DNA of 64,000 bases, taken from positions 68,772,274-68,836,273 of the forward strand of contig OZ035962.1 in assembly GCA_964034945.1 (NCBI GenBank), read 5' to 3'. The position numbers and the translations under genes are program-made. The stretch is from Chrysopilus asiliformis (taxonomy: Eukaryota; Arthropoda; Insecta; Diptera; Rhagionidae). The notes below the pieces were generated by a model. It searched no databases. It was not told the origin of the DNA and saw only the letters and a list, made by a program, of their open reading frames with translations. Of this stretch, positions 11,028 through 23,506 are shown piece after piece (position 1 is the first letter of the stretch; each line of letters starts with the position of its first letter).

Positions 11028-11560
11028 ATACCCGTATGGTGAAACCAAAGGGTCTATTAACTTTGCTTTACCGTTTGTAACGCCAAGATCCCGTTATCAC
11101 ACACAAAAATGAATTACACCAGTGTGTTTAGAATGATAAAAAAAAGTTGAATTTAGCATGTCCGTCCGTCCGTCTGTCCGTCCATCTATGGCACGGATTG
11201 CGGGCGCACGGATTGAGCTAGAGACTTGAAATTTTACGCAGATTCGTTTTTCGTAATATGCAAGGCTAAGTTCGTTAATGGGCAAAAATGGACCATTAGG
11301 TACCTACCATACAAACGAAAACGTATTTTGCGAATATCTCAAAAATGGTGCGTCTTATGAAAAAAGTCCCAGAACAAAAGTTGTTTAGAATATGATTCTA
11401 CATAAAACTCCTATACATCAAAATCCGTCTGGAACAAATTTTGAAAAGATTGACTTCAAACTGGAAGTTTGATACAACTATTCGAATTTTGATACGAATA
11501 TCACCATACGGGTTTTCAATAAATGCCAGATTGGCAATTTTAGCTGTTGTTATGTTTTTT
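11028..11560 (+). mobile_element. DINE-like (Helentron-type) element, copy D1
   Basis: It starts ATACCCGTATGGTGAAACC. The inverse of ACCCGTATGGTGA (11030-11042) recurs at 11501-11513, about 45 bp before the 3' end, and is followed by a hairpin TGCCA-GAT-TGGCA (11524-11536) and a GTTATGTTTT end. A GTCC/GTCT microsatellite lies at 11160-11187. Terminal 5' repeat, inward 3' repeat, terminal hairpin and internal microsatellite are the architecture of DINE-1/HINE elements. The same layout recurs at 21445 and 51759. Confidence 0.75.
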
Positions 11561-12784
11561 AACAATTTTTATCATTTTCTTTCGTAGAGTAGTCATTTTA
11601 TTTTTATGTCACTAGTAAATTTTCGTTTTTAAACTTAACCTTTTCTGATTCCCTTTTTGAATTCAATTCAATTTAAAACATTTATTAATTTTTTCCACTA
11701 ATTCAAAAATTTCTTGCACATTTCTTTTCTTGTTTTTCGTTATTTCATGTCATGTTCTTTTTAAGTTAGTTTTATCTTTTATTTATTTAAGATTCAAAAA
11801 TTATTCACAATTTTTATATGACTAATTCTTTTATTTTAAACATTTTCAATGTAACCAAAACTAGGAGTCTATTATTGAATACGATTGTAATCATACCGAT
11901 CGGGCATTGCCTATTGTTGTTAGTAGAAAAACTTAAATTATTGAAGTCCCAGAATTTCTACGATTTAAATATAGTAGCCTCAACTTTTGGATTATGGTAA
12001 TTGTTTTTGATTTTTAATATGTTATTGAACTCATCTTTTAGAGAATGTAATAAAAATTGGGGTAAAGGAAGTTAAAAACATTTATGTTAAATATTATTTA
12101 AGTTGAATTAAAAAATACCACTTGCTCCAAAAAAATTGGATTTAATCAATTCTAAAAATGCTTTAGAATGTTTCATCAATGAAATCATTAAAAGTACTCC
12201 ATACAGATTAATTTGCATGACATTAGATACTTTATTGCAGTTAATACAATAGCAATTTATTTCCAAAGTCTTTATTTCATTTAGCTGAAGAAAATACTTT
12301 AAAAAATTGAGATGCCTTACTTTTGCATTTTGTTTTTATTGAATCAATTATTCTAACTAAACTGACTTTATGTGCTGGTTTTGGCTGGTTGCCATTTATA
12401 TGACATTGGATTTACTTCTCTGCATTTGAGTTAAGAAGATTTGAGATAATAATTCAGAGATTGTATACTTTTATATTTGTTTGAACGATCAATTTATAAG
12501 ATTGTGTGTTGAAAAATACTTTTAAATCATATTTTCTTAAAAAATAATTCAAATCACAGTACAGTCGACGTCCAGTATAGCGAACAGCATTTTCGAGTTC
12601 ATTAGCATCTCTATATAGCGAAAAATGTTGCCATTCTATATAACGAATGTGTGTAAAAATTGAAAACAATGGCCTAAAAAACTATTCTGTTTTGTAAATA
12701 ATGTGTGTATACGTAAATCGTCGCGAACCGTTGCCAAAAATCAAAATTTTGAGCTTATCAGTTTAAGTTGGATTTGTAACGCTT
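11561..12784. other. Intron sequence without a recognisable gene
   Basis: AT-rich. A weak repeat near 12560-12645 (TATAGCGAA recurring) may be a pogo-type remnant. Nothing else was recognised. Confidence 0.5.
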
Positions 12785-13262
12785 ATACATTAATCCTATA
12801 ATGGAATGTCTGTCTGTCTGTCTGTCTGCACAAACGATCTCGAAAACCCGCCTAACGATTTTCACGAAACTTGGAGGTTAGGGATTTTCGGGGACAAGGA
12901 ATCGATCTAGATAGGTCTCACCTCTGAGAAAATTCCCCTCGATACCCATCGCCTGTTATCTTCGAACTGGGTGGTCCGATCTTAATGAAACTTGACAGTA
13001 TTACTAAGGGGGCTAAGGGCTTTCGATTTTTACACTACAAACCTGACTTTTCCCTTCCCTCGATAACCCTCGCCTGGTGTCTCAAAACAGCTCAACCGAT
13101 TTCCATGAAATTTTGTTATCGCGCGTTAGTTTTAGTTCTAGCTTTCTAGGTCGGGAATTTAAAAACTCTGGAAAAGCTCTGTAAAGATAATGTGAATTTA
13201 GTTTTTCCCCAAAAATCAGCAAAAGTAGGATTTTGAGCTCGCCGAGCATGGCTCGGTTTTCC
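12785..13262 (+). mobile_element. GTCT-microsatellite repeat, family C
   Basis: It begins near TACATTAATCCTATAATGG, then (GTCT)n at 12808-12827, then several phrases of the type 'AACCGATTTCCATGAAA', and ends near TTTTCCTGGTA. A fragment of the same 3' part (CTCTGGAAAAG, AAGATAACGTGAAT, TTCCTGGTACT) lies at 16490-16555, and a relative at 56505-57000. The layout suggests a Helitron/DINE-like non-coding element. The ends are not proven. Confidence 0.5.
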
Positions 13263-14140
13263 TGGTACTATACATTAAAGCAGTATTCCACATCAAATCG
13301 TTTTAAAATTGAGCTTAAAATGGTGATTTTACGTTGGTGCGAGAAATATTAAGAAACTGTTTAGAAGAGAGTGACACAATACATTTCAGAACAAAATTGA
13401 ACTGAAAATTGACTCAATTCTCGAATTTAAAACCAATGCGCGAAAAATTCACGTTTGAATTTCTAAATTCGTCCTCATAAGTTTTAAGACCAAACTCAAT
13501 TTTTGGGTGAACAAACCCATGGAAAAATTAAATATTTTTTTCAATTCGTCTAATATTGAGGGTATTCACAGTCCTCTTTTAATTTTCGGTATTCGGTGTT
13601 TTCGGTAATATTAAAAGACTGAAAATATTCTGCTGTGAACATCCCACAGCACAGATTTGAGAACAGTGCTTTTATTTGATACGTGACCAAATCATGAACT
13701 GCGAATTTGATTGTAAAATATGTCACATATGTACCTTTAAATCCATATTTGATGTATTCTTTTGAATTTCTATTGTGGCAACAGCTATCAAAATTGAAAA
13801 AAATTGCAGTCCGATGAGATAACCAGCGAGAAAATTTGACAACTAAAAACATTACTAGCGCCACTCGCGGTTGATTCTTGATACCGAATAACCGGGCCGG
13901 AAAACACGACTCAAGGCATGTCTACAATTACCGAATCCGGTAATTCATTTTTACATGAATCAAACTACCGTCTCGGTAAAAATCTGTTAAATTTGACTGA
14001 ATTACTGAGCGGTAAATTTACTCGCAATTTAAAAGAGGACTGTGAATACCCTGATTATGTAAACAATAAAACAAAAATAGTTTTTCCGATAACTATGACA
14101 AAAATCTCAATTTTTAAATTTAGCGCACTCATCTTCTTCT
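13263..14140. other. Intron sequence without a recognisable gene
   Basis: It contains GGTATTCACAGTCCTCTTTTAA at 13560-13581 and its near inverse at about 14031-14052, which suggests a decayed inverted-repeat element of about 0.5 kb. No coding features are seen. Confidence 0.45.
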
Positions 14141-14639
14141 TCTGTATAAAAATGGATGTTTGTTTGTTGGTCTGTTTGAAATTACAAAACTCAAAAACTA
14201 CTGGACCGATTTGTACGCGGTTTTTTGTAAAATGATCTGCGTTGCCAGAAGCTCTGTAAGATTTTCAAAATTCGAAACAGAAGGTCTTGTAAGGATAAGT
14301 AACGCAAATATCCTTTTTCCCATTTTTTCCCGGAAAAAATGGCATTAGGAGGTTTCCGGGATCACTGATCACGAATCCGGTGTTAGATTTTTAAAATTCT
14401 AAACGGAAGGTCCTGTAAGTATAACGCAAATGTCCTTTTTTCAATTTTTCTCGCAAAAACTGGCTTTGGGAGGTTTTCAGGGTTGCTTATCACGAATATG
14501 GTGTTGGAACTTCAAAATTCGAAACGAAAGGTCCTGTAAGGATAACATTTCTTTCCAAAAGTTTTTAAGTTATTTATGGTTTTTGGGCATTCTAAAATTT
14601 ATACAAAAAACTTTTAGCTGCCAACGAAGGGTCTGCTAG
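14141..14639 (+). mobile_element. Helitron-like element, family A, copy A1 (499 bp)
   Basis: It begins TCTGTATAAAAATGGATG and ends ...GGGTCTGCTAG, followed by T. This is the TC...CTAG rule of Helitrons. The interior has a GTTT/GTTG microsatellite and about three units of the 122-bp family A repeat. It is non-autonomous, and the small open frames are by-products of the repeat. Confidence 0.7.
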
Positions 14640-14819
14640 TATAAATGCGTATTTCGATATTACGAATCTTCAATTTAAAGAACGGGCTGAACATTATATA
14701 GGTCCACTGAACATTGTATTACTATGTTATTTTAGAAGCGAGTAAAATTGGTTCTTTTTTTTGAGAAATGCACTAATATACAATTTCAAATCTCTAGCAT
14801 AATTCTGTCGAGAGTTATT

Positions 14820-14930
14820 GTATTAATGGACAGACAAACAGACATATGAGCGGAAACACAGGCGGAAATAAAAATTTTTGACCCAAACATCCTGGTGTAA
14901 TTCATTTTTATATCCGACAATTGACAAATA
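14820..14930 (-). repeat. Relic of a DINE-like repeat
   Basis: Contains GGACAGACAAACAGACA followed by CCTGGTGTAATTCATTTTTAT, the same order as in the D-family copies. Otherwise decayed. Confidence 0.45.
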
Positions 14931-17900
14931 TAATAAGAATATCATATAGAGTGAAAAACTGAATTACAAGAATGCGTATCTATACAAATATTCCGTTGTG
15001 TACAGTCGATAATGTATAGATACGTATTTCCTCATTGCCATGGCAATCATAATCAGTTGTAGAATTAAATCCAGTAAAATAAAAATTTAATCGTTTTAAT
15101 GATTGAAAGTAATACCGATAACTTTAAAATCAATAAAAAAGCTTATATCTCTTCAAGATAAAAAAAAAAGTAATGGCAATTTTTGTGGCCGCAATAAATT
15201 TTTTTTTACTTATAGTACATACATATACTCGTATATATCTAGCGATTGTTTTGTCTAATCACATATTTTCGCCAGCTGTGTTTAACGATAATGACACATA
15301 CTTTAAACATCAAGACCGCATGTTCTCAAGTTGATTTTCTTTTATTTTTACCAAAGAATAAATAAATAGTAGCAAACTTTAAGAAATTGTATCACACACG
15401 GCAATCTATGTAGACTTTTTTCCCCTGGCCCAAAAACCTTTATGTTTACCTTCAGACGAAAAGTTTTACTAAATTTATTTCTTTTACAAAAATACATCAC
15501 TTGCAAGCATTGTATGTATTAAGTGAGAGATATCTAGTCAACCATCAGAGATATTTTTAAAAATAAAATTTTATGATAAACAGAGGTCGAAGCTTTTTTT
15601 TAAAAATAGACGATTATATACAGACTGATCAGTGAGCTAGACTAGTATGTTAACATGTTCTGGACCATCATTTTACGATTGAAGTGGAAAGGAAGCTGAT
15701 GCTTCGAATTCGGAATTGGGGCGACTAATGTTTTGTTGTTGTCGCGCGTGTTAAGAATATGTAGCCAATAAAAGAATAAATGAAAATAATACAAAATTTG
15801 TCGGATAAATTCATCTTTTGTCATTATTATTCACTCATATACGTCGAATATTTAGAAAAAAAATAGGTAAAATTCATTCTCGTTGTTTAAAAAAAAAACT
15901 TTTCTAGGGACATTTATTTTAAAAGAGAAAAAATATTTGCAAAATATTATAATACATAGGATACTTTCTATGGCTCCAATGAAACAAAACCCAGAAATCA
16001 TTAAAAATGTTAGCGATACACAAAAGTTCTTGGAAATCTACAAAATTTTGCTAAGGTTTAGATCCCAGTTCAATTAACTTTTTAAGTGGTACAAGGATAT
16101 CTTGAGAGTTTTTTTCTTGCTTTTAACTTTTCTATTATAGAAAATTTATTATTTTTTCAACACATTGCCAAATACTGTAACTTTGAATTTGTAATCTTTA
16201 CACATTTTTTTAATAACACTGTCAAAAAATGTTTCGACCACGCTGATTCTTAATTCGAAATCGATTTCTCTTTAGGAGGCAACAGTAGGACATTTTTTTT
16301 TATCAAAATACATAGTCATACTTTTGTTTCAATTTTGAAAAAAATACTAAACCGAGTATGTTTAATCTGAGCTTTTTAGAAACAAGGAAAGTAAAGTCAA
16401 TTCTTTAGTGAGACAAAATTTTAATTCAGTCCAAGGCCATATGAACACAAAGCGTTCCATTTTTGGATTGGGGATTTCGAACCTCTGGAAAAGTTCTGGA
16501 AAGATAACGTGAATATTTTTGGCCGCTACTTCAGCTCAGTCTTCCTGGTACTGAATATCTTGATCACAGTTAAAACCTTTCAGTAAAAAGGTGCGCCAAG
16601 TTCTCGATTCTTAAAATGTTTGATTAAAAAATGTGTTGAGATATGAAAGGGGACCAAATACTGCCGTGCACCCAGATAACACAATTGTTTAAATCTTAAG
16701 GTAGAAGAAGGAATTCTAAATCAGACAACCAAAAAATCCAAAAAATGATTAATATTACATCTAAAACTGGGATTGTCTAAATATTTGTAAAATTGTGATT
16801 TTGTTGAAAATTAAACATTTTAAAATTGAATCGTTAATATTCAACGGTGAAGACTGTGCACGTTTAGAGTTCCGATAACTACTAGCTTTGGAGTCGTGAA
16901 GTTAGAGGTTTGAATCCTGACCAAAGCAGAAAATTTTACAACACATAAAAACTTAATAAAATTAATAAGGAAAAATCTGTAATTATAAATAAAATGTAGA
17001 AATTATTGAAAAATGACAAACTAACCTTGGCGAGAAAAATACATGCCTCTCAATTATTTTTTTTTAAATCGAAACATTTGAATAGTAACGGTAAATTACA
17101 CTTCGGTTTGTACTTTTACTTATTTCAGGGCCTGTTTCATCACAAGGTTAAGTACCCCTCTAGTGGTTAAGTACCCCTCAGCAACCTTGTGTCGTAGACA
17201 TAAGACATATGACATATTTATTATTTAGATAAAACTTATCTAATGAAGTAAAATTACACGAACAGTTTTTAGAGTGCGCCTTAAGCCTAATCTTCATACA
17301 AACTTGCGTGATATGGACTGTTTATTCAGTCGAATGACAGCTCTCAGTGAACCAATGTCGTTAGACCACAGTGCTCTTGGAACGAACTGTGAAGGGAAAA
17401 AACGAAATTTCAAGCGTCTGAGTAATTTTTTTTCTTGTTAATTAAATTGTTTTGTAGCTTACACTTTCATTGTATTGAACTCGTCAGTGATTTCAAGTGA
17501 AAATTTATATATGAGTTAACAAGTTAGTGAAGCATTTTCTGACCCATACTTTTTCATTTTTTTTTCACGAGTGTGTTAAAAATAAAATGGCGGCTTGGGG
17601 CTAGTTGACTCACAGTATACTGGGGTTAAATGACTTGATATGAATTACCTATATTTTTTTGTTAATTAATTTTATTTTTTTAAATTAGATGAAATTTTAT
17701 TTATGTTAATCTGAAATGTTATTAATTTTTTAAAGAATATATTTTTTCAGACTTATTATAGTTTTTTAATATGTTCCAACACATTTTCCCCATAAAAAGT
17801 ATAGAGGCAAATAACCCCGTTCACAGAGTCAACAAGCCCCAGACACGGGGTTAGTCGACTCATCGAAGAACTTTTTTTAAAATGAAAAAAAATATTTGAA

Positions 17901-18013
17901 ACACTTATAATTAGTCAAAATAAAAGATTGACTAAGAAACACAATTGAATAAACCAACCAAAAACGTCTTTACAACACCTGAAACAATTACAGTTAAACT
18001 TTTATAAAGTAGA
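14931..18013. other. Intron sequence, mostly unassigned
   Basis: AT-rich with no recognised gene. At 17596-17860 the phrases GGGGCTAGTTGACTC and GAGTCAACAAGCCCC face each other and may mark an old MITE. A family C fragment lies at 16490-16555. Confidence 0.5.
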
Positions 18014-18099
18014 CTAGCAGACCCTTCGTTGCCAGCTAAAAGTTTTTTGTATAAATTTTAGAATGCCAAAAAAACATAAATAACTTAAAAAGTTTTTGG

Positions 18100-19650
18100 A
18101 AAAAAGGTTACCCTCACAGGACCTTCCGTTTAGAATTTTAAAAACCTAACACCGTATTCGCGATTAACGACCCCGGAAACCACCTTATGCCGATTTTTCC
18201 CGGGAAAAAACGGGAAAAAGGATATTTGCGTTATCCTTTCAGGATCTTCCGTTTCGAATTATGAAAATCTAATACCGGATTCGTGATCAGCGACCCCGGA
18301 AACCCCCTAATGCCGATTTCTCCCGGGAAAAACGGAAAAAAGGATATTTGCGTTATCCTTTCAGGACCTTCCGTTACGAATTTTGAGAATCTAGCATAGC
18401 TAAAACCTCGCTCCTGACAACGCAGATCATTTTACAATGAACCAAGTAAAAATCGGTCCAGTAGTTTTTGAGTCTATTAATTTTTGCACTTATAGATTTA
18501 GAATACCAAAAAATCAACTTAAAAAACTCAAAAATCAACGTAATACTTACAGGACCTTTCGTTAGAGTTATTGAAACTGAAACACCGGATTCGTAATCAG
18601 CGACCCCGAAAACCCCTTAATGCCAATTTTTGCGAGAAAATTTTTAAAAAGGAAATTCGCGTTATCCTTTAAGGACCTTCCGTTTCGAATTTTGAAAATC
18701 TAATACCGGATTCGTGATCAGCGACCCCAAAAACCCTATAATGCCAAGTTGTCTGGGGAAAAATGGGAAAAAGGATATTTTCGTTATCCTTACAGGACCT
18801 TCCGTTTCGAATTTTGAAAATCTAATACCGGATTCGTGATCAGCGACCCCGAAAACCCCATAATGGCAATTTTTCCGGGAAAAAATGGGAAAAAGGATAT
18901 TTGCGTTATCCTTACAGGACCTTCCGTTTCGAATTTTGAAATTCCAACACCGGATTCGTGATCAGCGATCCCAAACATAATGCCAATTTTTCCGGGGAAA
19001 ACGGATATTTGCGTTATCCTTTCAGGAACTTCCGTTTCAAATTTTGCAAATCTAATACCGGGTTCGTGATCAGCGACCCCAAAAACCCCCTTATGCCGAT
19101 TTTTCCGGGAAAAACGGGAAAAAGGATATTTATCTTTACAGGAACTTTCGTTTCGAATTTTGAAAATCTAATACCGGATTCGTGATCAGCGACCCCAAAA
19201 ACCCCATAATGGCAATTTTTCCGGGAAAAAATGGGAAAAAGGATATTTGCGTTATCCTTACAGGACCTTCCGTTTCGAATTTTGAAAGTCCAACACCATA
19301 TTCGTGATCAGCGACCCCAAAAACCCTATAATGGCAATTTTTCCGGGAAAAAATGGGAAAAAGGATATTTGCGTTATCCTTACAGGACCTTCCGTTTCGA
19401 ATTTTGAAATTTCAACACCAGATTCGTGATCAGCGACGCCAAAAACCCTATAATGGCAATTTTTCCGGGAAAAAATGGGAAAAAGGATATTTGCGTTATC
19501 CTTACAGGACCTTCCGTTTCGAATTTTGAAATTTCAACACCAGATTCGTGATCAGCGACGCCAAAAACACCATAATGGCAATTTTTCCGGAGAAAAATGA
19601 GAAAAAGGATATTTGCGTTATCCTTACAGGACCTTCCGTTTCGAATTTTC
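18100..19650. repeat. 122-bp tandem repeat array inside Helitron A2
   Basis: About 13 units. The phrase GACCTTCCGTTTCGAATTTT starts at 18796 and 18918, and again at 19264, 19386, 19508 and 19630, so the period in the fresher part is exactly 122 bp. Units at the left end are more diverged. The array yields short open frames with no protein meaning. Confidence 0.9.
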
Positions 19651-19740
19651 AAAATCTACATAGCTAAAAACCTGCTCCTGGCAACACAGATCATTTTGCA
19701 AAAAACCGCGTAAAAATCGGTCCAGTAGTTCTTGAGTTTT

Positions 19741-19795
19741 GTAATCTCAAACCAACAAACCAACCAACCAACCAACCAACCAACCAACCAACAAA
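19741..19795. repeat. (CCAA)n microsatellite in Helitron A2
   Basis: Tetranucleotide run at the fixed microsatellite position seen in all family A copies, where it is CAAA or GTTT in others. Confidence 0.9.
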
Positions 19796-19942
19796 CTTCC
19801 ATTTTTATATATATAGATTATAAAAAGTGGGTGTACTAGCCCCGGTCTACCCTACTCATTATTTCCTGGACTCTCGCAATCGAAGATCTAACGATGTTAG
19901 TACTTGAATTTATGCCAATTTTATTTCTTCATCTATAATAAT

Positions 19943-21415
19943 TAGGGCTGCCAAAAATATGCACTAAAAAAGGCGAAATATGCGCATATAATATGCACTA
20001 AAAACGGCAAAATATGCACTTAAATATGCACTTTAAAAACATTAAAAATCCGAAATATAGTATATTTCACCCAAAATAGTGAACGGAACTTGTTAAAATG
20101 TGGTTAATTCGACTTATGTGGAAAATAAAAAAATTGAAAAAATAATAGTCTGTCAAAAAGATTGACATTTTGACTAACAAAAAAATTTTTTACTTGTTTC
20201 TAAATTGCAACTATTAAATTTTAAGATATTTCGAAAAGATGTTCAATACTTCATATTGTCTATGGTATAATCGGGGTTAAAACTTGTAGAAAAATCTCAG
20301 TTGTTGCTACCACAAAACTTTCTTCCACAAAATCTACGACCCTGCGCAATTTACCCTATCCCTATCGTTTTGTCAACCAAAGACGACCTCAAAATGTACA
20401 AAATGTGAAATAACTTGAGAACGGTAAAAGATATCGATTTACGGTAAAAGGTAGAAATGTAGAAAATTTCATTGCCTTTAATTCGTTTTTCAAAAGTTTT
20501 TTCGAAAAACTGTTAGTTTGCATTTCGCAAAAATATATTTTTTACATTTTAATAAAAATATTTCAATAACGGTAAAAGATAACGGATAACTGTAAAAGAC
20601 AAAATTGTGCAGAATGCCATTCTCATTAATTCATCTCATTATATACAGTAAGCAAAAAACCATTTTTTTTTCGAGATAATGGACAAAAATTAATTTTTTT
20701 GAAATAACGGTCTATCTCGATAACAGGTTGAGATATCGAGTTATAGCTAAAGACAAAAGTGTGGGAAATTTTATTTTCTCCAAAAAACGCGTAGTTTGGG
20801 AGTAAATCGAGAAAAACGAAATTGCGATTTTTGAAAAACCGCCATTTTGGATACTTTCGGTTAACGGATTTCCACCAAAAGTTCATAGGATCGTCCCATT
20901 CCAGGACCAAATATGCCTATAAAATCTCATGGCTCTAGCTCTATTAGTTTTTAAGAAATCTTGTACACAGACTGGCAGACTGACATACAGAAAGACATTT
21001 TTGTAATATGACTCCAATCGACTAAGGAGTGATCGGGAAATGTTTTTTTTAGGTTAAATTAAAAGGTTTAAATTTTTCATGAATACAATACTGTATTATA
21101 CTTCGTAGAAGAAAGTAAAAACACATTTATTTATTTTTAATATTTATTCTAGCTGAAACAGTCGAATTATAATTTGAATTGTACAAAAAAAATTTGGTTG
21201 TTCATGAAAGTTGTAAAATATGCAACTAAATATGCATTATATGCATTTATATGCATTTATATGCAAATATGCACTAACGTGTCAAATATGCGAAATATGC
21301 AACAACAAGTGACCTTCATTCGCTTCTAAGCTTATTGATTCGGATGAATAAAAAACTCCCGGAGCCGAAATCATAACGAGAAGAAATATGCAAATGCATA
21401 TTTTTGGCAGCCCTA
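19943..21415. mobile_element. Non-autonomous hAT element (1,473 bp)
   Basis: The inverted ends TAGGGCTGCCAAAAATATGC and GCATATTTTTGGCAGCCCTA are flanked by a perfect 8-bp duplication ATAATAAT (19935-19942 and 21416-21423). Subterminal regions are dense in ATATGCA motifs on both sides, as expected of transposase-binding repeats. The interior has no transposase. Confidence 0.92.
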
Positions 21416-21444
21416 ATAATAATATACTGGAGCAGTCGATTTTT

Positions 21445-22006
21445 ATACCCGTATGGTGAAACCAAAGGGTATATTAGATTTGCCTTACCGTTTGTAACGC
21501 CAAGATCCCGTCATCGTACAAAAAAATGAATTACACCAGTGTGTTTAGAATGATAAAAAAAGTTGAATTTAGCATGTCCGTCCGTCTGTCCGTCCGTCCG
21601 TCTGTCCGTCTGTCTGTGGCGCGGATTGCGGGCGCACGGATTGAGCTAGAGACTTGAAATTTTGCACAGATCCGTTTTTCGTAAAATGTGAGGCTAAGTT
21701 CGTTAATGGGCAAAAATGGACCATTAGGGGGGGGGGTACCCCCTATACGAACGAAAACATTTTTTCTGAATACCTCAAAAACGGTGCATCTTATCAAAAA
21801 AGTCCAAGAACAAAAGTTATTTAGGATATAATTCTACATAAAACTCCCATACATCAAAATCCGATTGGAAAAAAATTTAAAAAATCTTTTTGGAAAGTTT
21901 GACTTTAAATTGGAATTTTGGTATAACTGTTCGAATTTTGATACGAATATCACCATACGGGTCTCCAATGATTGCCAGATTGGCAATTATAGCTTTTGTT
22001 ATGTTT
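21445..22006 (+). mobile_element. DINE-like element, copy D2
   Basis: Same organisation as D1: TATACCCGTATGGTG start, GTCC microsatellite at 21578-21620, inward repeat TCACCATACGGGT near the 3' end, and a 7-bp-stem hairpin ATTGCCA-GAT-TGGCAAT before AGCTTTTGTTATGTT. Confidence 0.78.
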
Positions 22007-22110
22007 ATATTTATAGAAATGATTTCGCAATGACCACATAACTTTTTTGTACCGAACGCTAATCTTTGAATAGTAATTAATGTTTGAAGAAAAATAGCCG
22101 TAGATAAATA

Positions 22111-22195
22111 CAGTAGAATCCCGATAATTCGTATTTCAAGGGACCAGCAAATTCATACGAATTAGCGGGATATACGAATTATCGGGATTGTACTG
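22111..22195. mobile_element. pogo-like MITE (85 bp), TA duplication
   Basis: The ends CAGTAGAATCCCGATAATTC and, inverted, CAGTACAATCCCGATAATTC are flanked by TA on both sides. CAGT...TA ends fit the pogo/Tigger branch of Tc1-mariner. Confidence 0.78.
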
Positions 22196-22755
22196 TATTT
22201 CAAATATAAAAAAAATCAAACACACCGAAGGACGAGAATTAAAATGCATCACCACCAACCGTATCCTTTTCGTTTTCTGCTCCTCGTTTTTTCATTATTT
22301 ATTTGCACTAAATTAAAAGCACGTTTATAAAGTGGAATAACCTAAAACACAAGCAAATATTAATTGAAAAAATAACGTTACACAAATTCACGGAACACAG
22401 CAAACAATAATGTTACAAATTCAAATATCAAAATAGTGTCAAAATGGGTTTTAGACGTATTATCTTAGTTTTAGACTAGTACCGGCTGGTGAATTTAGCT
22501 CCGGTACTAGCGATGTGGAGAAATGCACAAGTACTAACTTTTCGTTGGTACTGAGTACCAGAGATAGTACCTGGACTAGCTAGATTCCACTTTAGTACTC
22601 GGTGAAGAAATTAGCCGTTATTCACTCGCTTTTATTGAACATTACAAAAGTTTATCTCTCTCTCTCTGGTTTTCTGATTTTTTCCATCAGATAAGGAAGT
22701 CGGCTGTATGGAGATTGCGCTTCAAGATCTTAACTTCATGATCATGGTGTTTTAA

Positions 22756-23502
22756 CTCTTAATTGATGAGGTGGGTCCAGTGGACCCACATTGACTTTTC
22801 TCTCTTTGCTATTTCTCATGTTTTCAGCACAGTGACCAGGGATCCCGTTTACACTACTATCGTAGTTTTACACTACTATTTTGATATAATTTGACCTAAC
22901 ACTACTTACACTACTGAAAAACTCAAAACACTACCATTTTCGCCCTATAAAAAACGTGCTACAAAGAAAGTTAATTTCTAGATTTGAAAAGTTCATTTAT
23001 CTGGGGAAAATTAAATAATATGTAATTATTCAGACTCTTTATCTAAAATATGTATTTAAATATTTTAGGTGTTCCCTATGGAAAAGTGACTGAGTGCATT
23101 TACTCAATTCTTGAACAAAGCGGACATAATAATACTTAATTCCGTCCTTTAATTTTAAAAAAAATGTGATTTTTGTACTAATATAAAAATGTACAAATAT
23201 GATATGCATAAAACATTAGATGTTAACATTCAAAATGTGTTGTCTCAATGAAACTCCAAATGACTGTTAAAAAAGTTGACACTACTGAAATCCCTCTGAC
23301 ACTACTATTTTTCGATCAGTAACACTCCGCTTTTCACTTTTGGGGTGGGAACCCTGACAGTGACTCTGAAATCTTCAGTACCTTCATACAGTATGGTGTT
23401 GTGTGCCGAGTTAAAAGCACGGATTTGGTATGTGATTAGAACAAGTCCATTGGAAACCACCTCATCATTTACGCATATGATTTTCACCTCATAAATTAAG
23501 GG
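22756..23502. mobile_element. TTAA MITE (piggyBac-like), copy E1, split by a hAT MITE
   Basis: TTAA flanks at 22752-22755 and 23503-23506 enclose ends CTCTTAATTGATGAGGTG and AATTAAGGG. A clean second copy at 47160-47376 lacks the hAT insertion. A TTAA target and CCCTTAA ends suggest piggyBac-type mobilisation. Near the left end is a palindrome GTGGGTCCAGTGGACCCAC. Confidence 0.8.
22837..23356. mobile_element. hAT MITE (520 bp) inserted in E1
   Basis: The ends CAGGGATCCCG and GGGAACCCTG are flanked by the 8-bp duplication ACAGTGAC (22829-22836 and 23357-23364). The second E copy has ACAGTGAC only once at the same place, which proves the insertion. ACACTACT motifs recur inside. Confidence 0.93.
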
Positions 23503-23506
23503 TTAA

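Larger units (their letters stand above)
18014..19817 (-). mobile_element. Helitron-like element, family A, copy A2 with tandem array
   Basis: Read on the minus strand it starts TCTATATATATAAAAATGG, carries a (GTTG)n microsatellite and ends GGGTCTGCTAG. It sits between A and T, as canonical Helitrons do. Most of its 1.8 kb is a central tandem array. There is no Rep/helicase gene, so it is non-autonomous. Five family A copies occur in the window. Confidence 0.82.

Noticed and set aside
18790..19652. Frames reading ISKFETEGPVRIT... as coding
   Set aside because: They are translations of the 122-bp Helitron tandem unit; the same phrases appear at 14160, 19380 and 33354.
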